Counted from the first letter of the stretch, positions 24,226 to 35,690 are shown. The stretch is 64,000 nucleotides of DNA from Coenobita brevimanus (GCA_032717465.1 CM064683.1:41660061-41724060); one strand, 5' to 3'. Notes: generated by a model from the letters alone, not told the origin. Made by a program: numbers and translations.

Positions 24226-24312
<87 letters not shown>
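24226..24312. repeat. (GA)n microsatellite
   Basis: About 87 bp of perfect GA repeat closing the purine tract. Confidence 0.97.
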
Positions 24313-24313
<1 letters not shown>

Positions 24314-25323
24314 AAAGCTGTGAATATGAATATGTTCTGTACACACAAAAAGTAACTGTGAAAGTAAAAAGCCTTCCAGAGTGCAGGACTACCGATAAAA
24401 CTGATAGACAGACAGGATAGATGGTTATACAAAAATAACGAAGCGGTAAAAGATAAAAATAAACTTTAAAAATTAATCGTGACTGCTTTAAGCCTTCAAC
24501 GGGACTAGTCAACATGATGAATAAACAGACAGGTAGCTGCATACATACATGCATACGTAGACAGACAATAACTGTAGTGCGACATGCAAAGAAAAAGTGA
24601 ATCATTAAGCAGCACAAATTTAACGAGAGCCGTGAGCTTTATAGGTAGACATACAGATTAGGCGTTTAGTATTAAACGGGCAAAAAATTGAGAAAAAATG
24701 GGTATTAGGTGTTTCAGATTTTGTGTTGTAACTTTACCAACAATGGTTCAGTTACAACAAATGGGGTATGAAAATGTTTCTGTCGTAGTTCTCCACACAC
24801 TAAATAAAATGAAAAACATCCTGGGAAGTTTTACTGAGTTATATTATTTTGCAAACCGCCTGCAGGATCACCTATGAGTATATAATAACACATAGATATT
24901 ATTTTCATGTATGTATAAGTACTAGATACCTCAGAAAAAATATATGCTCATATTTTGAACGCATTTATATAACAAACTAATTTAATTTGCTTATATTTAA
25001 TGTAGCGTAGTTTTATATTTTTTATCAGTTTAATTTATTGCATTGTTGCGTTTGCCTTGACCACATTTACCAGTTGCCAGAGGAAGGCCTCGCTTATACA
25101 ACACTGACCATAACTCACTTCTTGAATATTGGCGTCTTCGTCCCTTCCATATTAAAGGCTTCGATAATTTAATATATGCGCAGATAGACAGTGGTAATAA
25201 AGTAAATAAAAGCATAAAGATAATCACCTATAAGATAAGCATAGTAACCTTGATTCTGAGGACATACAGGCAGATCGATAAACAGGCTAACTGAGACACC
25301 ACACAAAACGGTAAACACGCACG

Positions 25324-25325
<2 letters not shown>
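24313..25325. other. No feature recognised
   Basis: AT-rich sequence with scattered ACAGACAGATAG words. No supported gene. Confidence 0.45.

Positions 25326-25405
<80 letters not shown>
25326..25405. repeat. (CA)n microsatellite
   Basis: About 80 bp of perfect CA repeat. Confidence 0.97.
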
Positions 25406-25406
<1 letters not shown>

Positions 25407-25779
25407 GGCAATTTTGGCTCTGGGAACATATCCTCAGCAAGCTAACGACATTGGTCAAAAGACAGTTGCATAGTCAGACAGACAGACAGATGCACAATCA
25501 ATACTGGGAACAGCAAACAACGAAATAAAAATAATAAACTCGGTAAAAAAAAAAAAGTGCTGTCATTATGTTGCATGGCTTCATGTGGAATAGCCAGGTG
25601 GATGGGTAAATAGATAGATGTACTCATAAAAACCTAATAGTACGAAAAGCAAACAAAACTGTAGAAATATATAATATATAAATTTTTCTTAATATTCACG
25701 CTGACACCGCAGGTTCAGCGTCGGGCACATTAATGTAATGAATGAAAAGCATTCGAGAGCCGAATGCAAATCGCCCGCC
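25406..25779. other. No feature recognised
   Basis: Ordinary AT-rich sequence with ACAG and GATA words. No gene. Confidence 0.4.
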
Positions 25780-26045
25780 AGAATATGCCGTCGGCCAAGT
25801 CCAAGAGTTTGGCCATATCTTGATACCCTGTTGGTTTCATGTTGATAGCTCAAGCAGTTCATAAGATATATAATAGTATAATTGTGCTAAAGGCGGACGA
25901 TAAAAACTAGTTGACCTTTGGCAGCCATTTTGGTGACCTTGACCTTGACCCCGAGTGCCAATTTCGAACTCGGCCAAGATTTTGGCCATATCTTGATACC
26001 CTGAAGGTTGCATGTTGATAACCTAAGCAGTTCCTAAGATATAAT
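25780..26045. repeat. Two-unit tandem repeat with TGACCTTGACC motif
   Basis: Units near 25812 and 25982 share TTGGCCATATCTTGATACCCTG, GTTGATA and AAGCAGTTC-TAAGATATA (period about 170 bp). TGACCTTGACCTTGACCCC at 25934-25952 is three AGGTCA half-sites on the minus strand. Related in motif, but not in sequence, to family R. Confidence 0.65.
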
Positions 26046-26047
26046 GG

Positions 26048-26051
<4 letters not shown>

Positions 26052-26133
<82 letters not shown>

Positions 26134-26244
26134 GCACATAGGTGCACAAAAACATTATCTCTCCGCCTTGTAAAAGCGGGCGAAAATATGGCGGCCATAA
26201 TACTTAATGCAACGCCACATGTTAAGTGCAACGCCACATGTTAA
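26052..26244. repeat. (CA)n microsatellite and a 19-bp tandem duplication
   Basis: (CA)n at 26052-26130. Then GCAACGCCACATGTTAA occurs twice with a 19-bp period at about 26209-26244. Confidence 0.9.
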
Positions 26245-26654
26245 ATCTTCCTCTTAATGTTGCCTGAGTCACATATAAGAAATCGGAACCATATCTTTTG
26301 GCTCACTCTGTTCTTCACTCTTCACGTGTGCAGTGCTATGCTGTGTTGTGTGGTGTTACATCTTCCTCTTTATGTTGTCTCAGTCACTTGGAAATAGTTG
26401 GGAACATAACTCTTCCTCACTCAGTTCTTTCCTCATTTGTGCTGTTCCGTACTATGTAATGCTATGTTGTGCTGTGCGATATTACATTTGCCTCTTTATG
26501 TTACCTCAATAATAGGATATAGCTGAGGGTGTATCTCTTTCCTTCTCATGTGTGCTGCTATTTTTCTTAAACAAGGAGCAAGGGACCAAAGGCCAACAGC
26601 TCACAAACTGTTCTCTCCAGGAAAAAAAAAAAAATAATAATGATTCAAGAACTA

Positions 26655-27068
26655 TCATTTCGAGATGTCTGGATAGACTGCGTTTGAAAAACTGGAGATT
26701 ATAGGCAGTAGGAAATACAGACAGAGGAGAAAGTCCCAGAGCTGACGTGTCGCGTATTTGAAGGACTGGGAATAACAGTTAATTCTTGAGGTGGAGAGAT
26801 GGAAAGAGAAGGGATGGGAGTCTGTTGCTAGACTGGTGCTACGGACCCGCCATATTGGTGGAGGGATGCAAGCAGACAGTTCAGAGGAACAATGACCATT
26901 GAAGTTGCGATAGAAAACAGATAAAGATACAACTGTGCAGCAAAGAGGCAGAAGTTGAAGGAAGCCAGTAGGAGGAGGAGAGTTAATAAGATGCAAAGTC
27001 TTTGACTCCACCTTGTTGAGAAGAGAACTGCATGGGGAGCCTCCCCACACATGAGGGCTGTACTCCAC
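26655..27068 (-). pseudogene. LINE C-terminal region fragment
   Basis: A 137-codon frame containing KVESKTLHLINSPP and a SELSACIPPP segment, then an R-STSLATDSHPFSFHLSTSRIN stretch broken into weaker similarity. These are the conserved words downstream of the reverse transcriptase in arthropod jockey/CR1-like ORF2. Shifted frames (26828-27127, 26983-27207) carry the adjoining upstream part, which shows frameshift decay. Confidence 0.65.
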
Positions 27069-27332
27069 ATGGGGAAGAATGAAACCCTTGTATATAGTAA
27101 ACCACTCTGCAAGGGTAAAGAAGGCACGGAGCTAGCTTAGCACACCTAGTCTCTGGGAAGCAGGTTTTACAAGCGAGGTAATATAATCTTTCGAAGATAA
27201 ATCCCAAGATAATGAAATCACAAGCATGTTTTAAGATGATGCAGGATTGAGTTAGATATTGTTTAAAATTAGAGGATACTCATGCGGAAGATTTTATCAG
27301 GTGAAAGATGTATGAACTGAGTCTTGGATACA

Positions 27333-28108
27333 TTAACCCGCCCCATCCCGACGTTTTCTGGGCAGTGGTACGCCCCAGTCCTGACATTTTTGGACCTTTT
27401 TTTTTTTTGGCTCAAACATCCGCTTTTGGTGAGAAACATCGAAAATTCATAGAGAAATCGCTCACCTGAGGTTTAGAATACTCGATTTAGGTACGAGTAC
27501 TTCCTTACCTGACTGGGTTTTCTAACAGGCTGGCACCAAAGAAAACGAGTTCTATGGGAGGGTAACTATTTTATCCACTCATAAACAGTATTTATTTATT
27601 TACTTGGTACGAATTTATATGTAGTACAAGAGTATATTGGTTTTCAAACAGTAATATAGGCATTATAAGCATTGTTTCACTCACTAACTCATCACCATTC
27701 ATGACCTTTTTTTCCCCACATTACCTGATCATCATTTCTGACTGTTTCTTCCTCTAATGCTATGTAAACTTTGTCCTCCACATTGTCATCGATTGGGGAA
27801 TCACTCTGGCCCTGAATGTCTTTATTGGCCAGGTCACTGGTAACAGGTGAATTGCCGAGACAATGGCGTGCAGGGGGGGGGAGAGGTTATGCGGTGTAAG
27901 GCATTGTTCCTGCTTGGCATCTTGTAGAGGAATAGAGGAAGCTGTCCCGTGTATACGTGCCAAAAATCACTCGCAAAATCACTCGTGAAAATTGAAAATT
28001 GTGCAAATTAGGGACCTTGCAATGTTGCCGCGTTAATTCACGTCACCGGGAGATGAGTGCACATCATGTGCGGACGTTAATTCACGTCGCCGGGACGGCG
28101 CAGCTTAA
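27333..28108. mobile_element. TTAA-flanked miniature transposon, family T1, copy 1 (piggyBac-like)
   Basis: 776 bp bounded by TTAA at 27333-27336 and 28105-28108. The left end is TTAACCCGCCCCATCCCGAC. A 777-bp relative lies at 43622-44398 with the same two boundaries. Near the right end GTTAATTCACGTCRCCGGGA occurs twice. No transposase frame, so non-autonomous. TTAA targets with CCC-starting ends are the mark of the piggyBac superfamily. Removing the element with one TTAA restores the reading frame of the host LINE exactly. Confidence 0.8.
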
Positions 28109-28393
28109 AAACAAGATTACTCTTACCCCAATTACAGATATGAGCCAAGTCAGACATTAGGTGTGCCATAGCCTCATCTCTTGTTTGTTGAAGCAACAGC
28201 TGAGATGGACACTGGGGGAAGCGAGTGGAAAGATGAAGGATGAAGCCATCAGCCCATGAGTGGACAGGGTTAAATGTACAGATTAGAAGGTCACTGATGA
28301 TGCGAAGTAAGAGAGTTGGTGATAGGACAGAGCCCTGAGGAACACCACTGTTGATAGATCTAAGAGAAGAACTGTGGGCATCTACAACAGGAG

Positions 28394-28966
28394 CTATAGA
28401 AAGGGCAGAAAGGAAGCTAGCGATAAAGGCACAGATAGGAGAGAAACATAAGACGACAGTTTGGAAATTAAAGATTTATAGTTGACTCGATCGAAAGTCT
28501 TTGAGATGACAAGTGCAACGGCAAATCTTTCGCCAAAGTCCCGAAAGGAGGATGACCAGGAGTCTGAAAGGTAGGTGAGAAAACCGCCAGTAGAATGTCC
28601 CTGGCAGATCCCATACTGGTGATCAGAAAGAAGATTGTGATAGGAAAGGTGCTTTAATTTTTGTTTGTTAAGAATAGACTCGAAAACTTTAGAAATACAG
28701 GATGTGAAAGCAATTGGATGATAATTAGAGGACTGTGAATGGTCGCCCTTCTCTGGGACAGGCTGAATGAGAGCAAACTTCCAACAGGAAGGAAAGGTAC
28801 AAGTTGACAGACAAGGGCGAAAGAGTTTGCCTAGGCAGGGTGTAAGCACAGAAGCACAGTTCTTGAAGACATCAGGAGGGACCTCAACAGATCCATATGC
28901 CTCGTTAGTACTGAGGCCAATGATGGCAAAAAATTCATCAATTGAAGAAATTTTAATGTCAGTCAT
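28394..28966 (-). pseudogene. LINE reverse transcriptase fragment
   Basis: A 190-codon frame with the N-terminal half of a non-LTR reverse transcriptase: PVPEKGDHSQSSNYHPIA, SCISKVFESILNKQ, LLSDHQYGICQGHSTG and FAVALVISKTFDRVNYKSLI. The last contains motif A, with the usual catalytic aspartate position reading V-I-S-K and the expected D altered. The frame is lost at 28394, but the plus-frame continuation (28360-28290) still encodes a GVPQGSVLSP-type motif B. Inactive. Confidence 0.8.
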
Positions 28967-29451
28967 GAGGAAGTCAGAGGAGGTAAGTGACGGAGGAACA
29001 GCACCAGAATCGTCTAAGGTGGAATTCGAGGAGAAATACTGAGCAAAAAGTTTTGTTTTATCAGTAGAATATATAGCTACAAAGCCATCAGTGGAAAAGA
29101 AGAGGGAAGGATGAAGAGGTAAAGCTGTAAGAAAGTTTGTGGCAAAGTCCCAGAAGGAGCAGGAAGAATTTATGTTGGAGAGTTCAGAGCATTTAGTAGG
29201 AATGAAGTTATTTTTATCAGGGCGAAGAACAGACTTATCACTATTCCTGGCAGAAGCATTAACATATCAGATTCAGGGGTGGGTTGACTCCGGTACGTTT
29301 TGTAGGCCTCCTTGTTGTGGACAGCATTAGATTAAGTGTGATTAAATGAAGTTTTTTTTTTTAGCACTGGTAACGGGATATGAATAAGGAAAATATGCTT
29401 CCATGCCCAAGAGAATAACCTCCGTAATGCGCAAGGCATACTTTGATGGTC

Positions 29452-29793
29452 TCAGCCATTGGAGCAATAATCACTCCAGGGAAAATCAAAGAAGTACTGC
29501 CTGAGGGCCTCCCAACCACCAGCTCCAAAGTGCCCCAGCGGCCACTTCTTGCGAGGGTCTACAGGCCTTAACGAAGCAATATGACAGGTTAAGATAAGGT
29601 TGTGACTTGAGGAGTCCAACGGAGAGAAAAGATTAACAGCCCAAGCAGAAGGATTATTTGTAAGGAAGAAGTCAGGTATATTGGAACTCTCTCCAAGGCG
29701 GTCATGGATACGAGTAGCGTGCTGTAGAAGCTGCTCTAGGTCATTAAGGTGAGAAAAGAGGTAGGCTTGTTCACCAGGTGGATAGAAAAACAA
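29452..29793 (-). pseudogene. LINE endonuclease C-terminal fragment
   Basis: A 113-codon frame with HLNDLEQLLQHATRIHDR, IPDFFLTNNPSAWAVNLFSP and LDSSSHNLIL, the end of an apurinic-type endonuclease domain of jockey/CR1-like LINEs. A shifted upstream frame (about 29800-29900) carries a SILGDFIVHY-like segment, confirming the domain and a frameshift. Confidence 0.75.
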
Positions 29794-30980
29794 AGGTGGT
29801 AGTGAACAATGAAATCACCTAGAATGGAGATTTCTGAGAAAGGAGAAATTGATAGGATGTGTTCTACCTTAGAAGTAAGATAGTCAAAGAATTTTCATGG
29901 TCACAGAATTAGGGGCTAAATAAACAGCACAGAGAATGACTGGAAAGTCGAAGCCAGAGAATAAAGAATCCAGAAGATTCATGTGCAGGAATACGAGAGA
30001 AAGATATGCTGTAGCATACATACAACAACAACCACCTTTGACTTTGAAATGGGTATATAGAAAGTATGTGGATACAGAGAAGGGTTTGTTATAAGTCGCC
30101 TCAGACAGATGTGCTGTATAGTGATCTGCGGTGTTATATCTTCCTCTATATGTTACGTCAGTTACGTGGAAATAGTTGAGGGCATAACCCTTGGGTAACT
30201 CTGTTCTTCACACCCCATGTGTTCTTTGTTATGCTGTGTTATTTTGTGCTTTGCTGTGCGATGTCACATTTTCCTCTTTATGTTATCCCAGTCACGTGGT
30301 AGAAGTTGAGGATCTAATTCTTGGCTCACTCTGTTCTTCACTCCACATGCGTGCTGTGTTATAATGTGTTGTGCTGTGCTGTGGTATTAAATTTTCCATT
30401 TGAAGCTGTCTCAGTCAAGCGTAAGTTGCTGGGACCATATGCATCACTCTCTTCTTCCATCTTCACCTGTGTTATATTCCTTTGTGTTATGTTGTTTTGT
30501 ATTGTAGTGTGTTGTGCTGTGGTGTTAATTCTTCCTCTGTTTGTTGCCTCAGACACCTGTAAGCAATTAGGGACATAACTCCTGTGTTATTCTTTTCTTC
30601 CTTCCCACCTGTGCTCTGCTGTGTTGTACTGTACTCTGAAAATATGAAACTTAAATCAGGACTACTGTGTTATGAAGGTTGATGTGATGTGAAGCTGTGT
30701 CAGGTGAGTTATTTTGTGCTGTAAAAATTTGTTTTTGGTGAACTCTGCTGTTCTGTGATGTGGTGTTCAATTTTTCTCTTTATGTTACGCCAGTGATGTG
30801 TATATATGTGAGGCGATACCTCTTGCTCCAACTTTGTTCTTCTCTCTGCAACCGTGCAGTAGCTTGCCGTACTATGCTGTGCTGTGCTGATCGGTTCTGT
30901 GCTGTTATGTGTTGTACTGTTATATTTTCCAAAATACTGGGCGTGATAACACTTACATCACACTGTTCATTCCTTCTATT

Positions 30981-31130
30981 GTAAGAGACCAAACTGAAAC
31001 TTAACAAATTAATCACTGGTCTGGCCGGGATTTGAACTCAGGCCCTCGCGCCCCTTATGCGCTCACTGAGCCAAAGAGAGGAGCCCCGGTCTGCCTCTGA
31101 CCAACACAGGCTTTTATACACCCCATTACA
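30981..31130 (-). mobile_element. tRNA-derived SINE, family S2, copy 1
   Basis: The minus strand has TTGGCTCAGTGAGCGC (A-box-like) and CTGAGTTCAAATCCCGGCC (B-box-like), then TTAATTTGTTAAGTTTCAG and GGTCTCTTA. Upstream, GTGTATAAAAGCC is shared with copy 2. It ends against the ~120-bp array. Confidence 0.7.
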
Positions 31131-31321
31131 TCACTCTTTTCCTCCCCTGGTGATTAATTTGATCAGTTTCTACACACGTGGTAGCGTAGCGCACTGGAGG
31201 CTACCATTAGGGAGAGCCCACAAACCACACAGACAGCTCACCCCCGGGATGTCAAGTTTAATATACTTTCAGCATCATGGCCCTCTAAGCCCAGCCCCAC
31301 ATCCCACACCGCTGCCAACCA

Positions 31322-31480
31322 ATATAAGAGACCAAACTGAAACTTAACAAATTAATCACTGGTCCGGCCGAGATTTGAACTCAGGCCCCCACGCATCAAA
31401 GGCGCACACGCTACCACTGAGCCAAAGAGAGAATCCCCGCTCTGCCTCTAGGCAACGCGGGCTTTTATACACCCCATTAC
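31322..31480 (-). mobile_element. tRNA-derived SINE, family S2, copy 2
   Basis: Same layout as copy 1, in the same orientation 340 bp away: GTGTATAAAAGCC, GCCTAGAGGCAGAGCGGGG, TTTGGCTCAGTGGTAGCG (better A box), CTGAGTTCAAATCTCGGCC (B box), then the TTAATTTGTTAAGTTTCAG tail. The 190-bp spacer between copies is unrelated to the SINE. Confidence 0.75.
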
Positions 31481-31789
31481 ACTATCCTCCTCCATCTCTT
31501 CTGTGTTGTTCAGTGTTGTGCAGGTAGATCTTCCTTAATAGTTGAGGCATATACTCTGTTCTTCCTCCTCACCTGTGTTGTGTTACGCTGTGCTGTGCTG
31601 TTCGGTGCTGTTAATAATGATGTGACACCTGAAGTCAGAATCCCTGCGTTCTGAAGGTTGATGTGCTATGATGTGTTGTAACGTATGATGTCAGATATGC
31701 TTTTGTCTATAGATTTTATACGTCAGTCCACAAATGGACTTTAATAAAAGATCGATTGATCGTTATTTTTTTTATTTTTTTTTTTTAAG

Positions 31790-31980
31790 CTGTGGCCCTA
31801 GACTGATCTTAAATGTGAACCCAGTGAACTGCCAGCTTAAGCTACCCATCTCCTGTAGTCCATCCTCCTCCTCCTCCTTCTGGGGGACAGGGAAGCAGAT
31901 GAGGGACATTTGCATGCCTGGCCTTGAGTCACATCGTTATGTCAATGCACAACACGAAGGCGTCCTCATCACCACCACAA
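31790..31980 (-). mobile_element. Retroposon family D, copy 2
   Basis: Plus-strand landmarks are GTGAACCCAGTGAACTG, CAGCTTAAGCT, GGGGACAGGGAAGCAGATGA and GGGACATTTGCAT. Read on the minus strand it ends in a poly(A) tail (the poly(T) at 31767-31788). Confidence 0.65.
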
Positions 31981-32330
31981 AATCCATTATCACACAATAT
32001 GGAAATATTAATTAGAAATGTAAAACTGGAGAGCCGCCCACTAATCTGTTGTAATTTTTTTTCTAGTGAGTGCTGATATTATAAATATTATCATGAATAA
32101 TAGTTGTATACAATTTTCTGTACATACATATGCACGTATACACGGAGAGGTACATTGAAATCATATATTAAGATGTCGTGTTCCTGTTCCACACAGCACT
32201 ACCACCACCACCCTTACATGTTGTTTTATTTTGTCCGGCCATAGCACAGCTGGTTGGGTGTCTTGGTTCCTGTACCCCGTCTGACTCCCATGCATGGTTC
32301 CTTCCAGCTGAGCCCGTGTTGCTCTCTCAC
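31981..32330. other. No feature recognised
   Basis: AT-rich, no gene. Confidence 0.4.
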
Positions 32331-32741
32331 GCTTTGACCCACCCACTCCTTACTACCTCCCCCTACCCTCTCTTGCTAAACCCCTTCTCTCTTCTCTTAC
32401 CCCCTCCCCTCCAATTCTCTCCCATCTTTTTTTTTTTTCTTTCTTTCCCTTCATTTCATCCTGATCTTTTTTCTCTCAACCCACTCACCACCCCACCACT
32501 CCTCCTCCTCTTTCTCTTCATTTTCCTCTTCCCTTCCTTTCATCCAACATTCTTTCCTTACCCTTCCCTCCTCTCTCACACCTCACTTCTTCCTTAATTT
32601 CATCTCAATTTTTTTTTCTTACCTTATCCCACTCTCTCACTATCTTTCATTTCTGCCATCTCCTTTCAATCATTCCCATTCCTTCCTCTTTCTTCCCACT
32701 TTCATTCTTTTTCATTCACCTTTTCAGTAGCCCTTACCTAT

Positions 32742-32774
<33 letters not shown>

Positions 32775-32810
32775 GACACACACACACACACTACCTACCT
32801 GCCTACCTGT
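32331..32810. repeat. Polypyrimidine tract with (CT)n and (CA)n
   Basis: C/T-rich plus strand, ending in (CT)n at about 32742-32758 and imperfect (CA)n to 32791. Confidence 0.8.
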
Positions 32811-33091
32811 TATTACAGATAGTTTTGCTTTTCGCATTTTTCTTTTCGCTTTCCGTATACACCCTGTTTTGATTGCTGTGTGAGTGTACACAAACGTAAG
32901 CTACTGCATATACAAGATTTTTTTTTTTTTTTTTACTAACTTCAGCTTACTCATGTATAAGTATTGGTCCCGGTCTTCCTCACGCTCAGACATCCCTTAT
33001 GGCCCTGATTCATGCATATCAGCTTGCTGTTACCTTTTCCTGTCTCCTAACCCATTTACATCCTGTCCCTCCCTTGCCCTTTTTTTTTTTT

Positions 33092-33133
<42 letters not shown>

Positions 33134-34035
33134 GTTAGGGAAAAAAAGTTTGCTTACTATTCCAATCGGTCGTCTGCACATTTAGTACTTGTCCTTCCTT
33201 CCCGATTCAGCGTATCAAAGACAATCATCTATGTGCTATAATAAATACTAAGCTTCTTTCAACTTCAGTTGACTTGCCACCTATGAAACTGATACATAGA
33301 TTACGTTAAATGTTAATCCAACTTTCATCGCTGACTGGAATCTTCTCAGTCCAGAATTTTTATCGCACACACAGTTGGCTTTCATGCATCTAATCGTTCA
33401 TCATGTTCGGCTGGCGTGTCCTCTCATATTTTCGTGGATGAGTTCTTGGATGATTGAAGCTTGCCATCCTGGACGCACATCGTTTGTCAGAGATAGGGAA
33501 GTTGAAAGTCTGGTGCGATGGAGAAGGCTGGATCATCCTTGCACGTGTCCTTTCCCTCCTCCCACGCAGATGAGGCGACTCCGCTCGTTGTCAAAGACTG
33601 GGGGCCGTTTTCTCCACAGCTTCATATGCTTTCCAGCATTTCTTCCTTACCAAATTATTTCTGTACTCGTATATGAAACGAAAATTTAGTGTTAACGGTT
33701 ATTTATGCAATCCATGTGTAAGTTAAATCGATAGGGAAGAGGCGTTGTGAAATAGCCAAAGGCACATTGAATACAGCACTTCGTCACTCCTGCACACAAC
33801 CGTGCCTATCCTGCACGAAGCACGGGATCATAAAACCACCTAGGCCAAGGGTGTGGTAAACGCACTCACCTACACCACCGCACTTTACCCCTAATATAGT
33901 CTTAGGGCAACTCATGTTCTGTTTATCATTTTTTGCTGTTGGAATAGTATGAGAAGTAGTAAGAGTTATATCAATGAAAAGAAGAATAAATCCAATTGCA
34001 AAAATAATTTATCAGCCTCACGTGGAATTAAAGGT
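32811..34035. other. Mostly unrecognised sequence with a (GT)n run
   Basis: (GT)n at 33095-33130, poly(T) near 32920. A 104-codon frame at 33375-33689 has no protein features I recognise. Confidence 0.4.
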
Positions 34036-34200
34036 CAAGATGGCGATAACAACAACAACTACAACTACAATAGCAACAACTACAATAGCAACAACTACAA
34101 TAACAACAACGATAATCATCATCATCATAACAAATCTATCTATCTATCTATCTATTGCCAGACGCCATAATCCCGTATGGGGTGGCCATTTGACTCTGAG
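34036..34200 (-). mobile_element. (CAA)n repeat and LINE/SINE 3' tail with (CTAT)n
   Basis: 34051-34112 is imperfect (CAA)n. (CTAT)n at 34136-34155 followed by TGCCAGACGCCATAATCCCG and GGGGTGGCC is the reverse complement of the 3' end of the LINE at 47.3 kb. Beyond GGCC the sequence (ATTTGACTCTGAGTTA) differs from the LINE but matches the fragment at 55.9 kb. Confidence 0.7.
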
Positions 34201-34639
34201 TTATTTGTCATAAATCTAGAGTAATAAAGTACATTTTGAAGTGTTAATAAACGCTTCAACGCACTTTGCACTGGGTGTAGAATAAAAACAATGAACATTA
34301 TATAAATATGATGAGTTTTTTCCTATATTTACATATCTATGTTACCTGATTCGTAAAAGCGTCCCATCCTCCCCTCCAATGTACAATCAGGGACAAAAGA
34401 TCGACTATAAGGCATGTCCATCAATTTCATCCCTGACGAATGATATCAAAGAGACTCATTTACGGGTAGAGAAACCTATGAAGCGTCTCTCAACTGAACA
34501 AAATTAACCTAAAAAGAAAACTGAGAGAGGAGAAATATTTGGAGAGCTTTATCGTCTGCAATACATATTATATACATTACCAATGAAAACGGCATTGCTA
34601 TTCCATTGATATGATTATATTTCTGGTAAAACTCTCCCC
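34201..34639. other. No feature recognised
   Basis: AT-rich sequence, no gene. Confidence 0.4.
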
Positions 34640-35690
34640 CACTGTTGCCATCCCTCCTACACTCCCATCCTCAGGTATTCATGGAGCTCATACTTGTGCT
34701 TAGCTATCTTCTCGTACTTAATATTCTACCCGCTCTGTCCCGTCCTCCTTCCTCTACACCCTTCACCTTCCTTGTTTCTCTTTCGTCCATACTTCTACCA
34801 TCCTACTCCTCTCTTCTCCCTCACCCATTCTCCCTACCCTTCCTCCGCTTTCTTCCAACTCCCCTTCCTATCTCCCACTCATCACCCTCACCTTTTCCTA
34901 TTATTTTCTCGCCCTTTTACCAAAGCCTTCCTTATTTGCTCCATCCTCCCCTACATCACGCCCAGTCATCACCCTTCTTTATCTTTTTCCCTATCCTCTC
35001 TCTCTCATCTGTCACCCATCTCTCCCACAACTCCCACCATTACTCCTACCCATTCCAATTTACCATTACCCCCCCCCTCCCTCGACCGTCCCACCCTCTT
35101 TCCCATTCCTGTCTGCTTTCACTCTCCTCACTTCTCTCTCTCTCTGCTCCTAAAAACTTTCCTTGCTTTCATTTCTTACCCCTTTCTTCCTCCCTCTTTT
35201 TATTAAATTCGTCCTCTTTTTTTCCCCCTCTCTTTCCTTCTCCTTTTCACCTCGCTACCTTTGCCACTGTCTACCCTCTTTATCCCTCCTTATTCTGTCA
35301 ACCTTTCTGCTCCACTTTTCTTTCCCTTTTCTGACTTACCCACTCACTTTCTCACTCTGCTTTCCGCGTAATCCAAGTCCTCTCCATATTCTCACCCACT
35401 CATTTCTCTCTTCTCTCATCTTTTCCCCTCCCGTCTTGCAGCTCCTAACCCTTCTCCCCTCTTTTCTCCCCCTTATAGTTTCCCTCTTCTCTCCCACACA
35501 CCCCTCTCACCCGTCAATATCTAGTCTATACAACTTTTTTTTCATTTTTTCCCCTTTCTTTTCAAATCCATCATCCATTTTCCTCCATCTCACCTCTCGC
35601 TTCTATTTCCCCCCCTCCCCTCTTCTTTCTCCACACTCCCCCTCCTCCCTTGGCCCACCCTACTCGCCCCACTTCTCGTGCTGTGCCTCC
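34640..35690. repeat. Polypyrimidine tract (plus strand C/T-rich), ~1 kb
   Basis: The longest pyrimidine tract of the window's centre. Three overlapping Ser/Pro/Leu/Phe-rich frames (34645-35334, 34694-35206, 35163-35741) reflect composition, since all three frames are open for long stretches. Confidence 0.85.

Larger units (their letters stand above)
26558..30109 (-). mobile_element. Degraded jockey/CR1-like LINE, nearly full length after EN start
   Basis: A non-LTR retrotransposon read on the minus strand: endonuclease region (about 30000-29450), reverse transcriptase (29000-28250) and C-terminal region (27330-26655), with frameshifts and stops throughout. The 3' end runs into AGAAAAATAG. 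A 7-bp TGTGCTG occurs at 26551-26557 and 30110-30116, a plausible target duplication, though such words are common in the host array. The body is interrupted by a 776-bp TTAA element at 27333-28108. Family assignment rests on sequence memory of arthropod jockey/CR1 proteins. Confidence 0.75.
26245..31720. repeat. Ancient ~120 bp tandem array, split by insertions
   Basis: Units start TCTTCCTCTTTATGTTRCCTCAG, continue with TAGTTGAGG-CATA and TCTGTTCTTCA-TC, and end with GCTGTGTTGTGCTGTG words. Starts lie near 26245, 26360 and 26486, then after the LINE near 30139, 30269, 30391, 30529 and 30770, with remnants to about 31720. Joining 26557 to 30117 restores an intact unit, so the array is older than the LINE. 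Two SINE copies interrupt it at 30.98-31.48 kb. Confidence 0.7.

Noticed and set aside
33375..33689. 104-codon frame as a host gene
   Set aside because: No domain, no splice context, no repeat elsewhere; length is within chance expectation for this composition.
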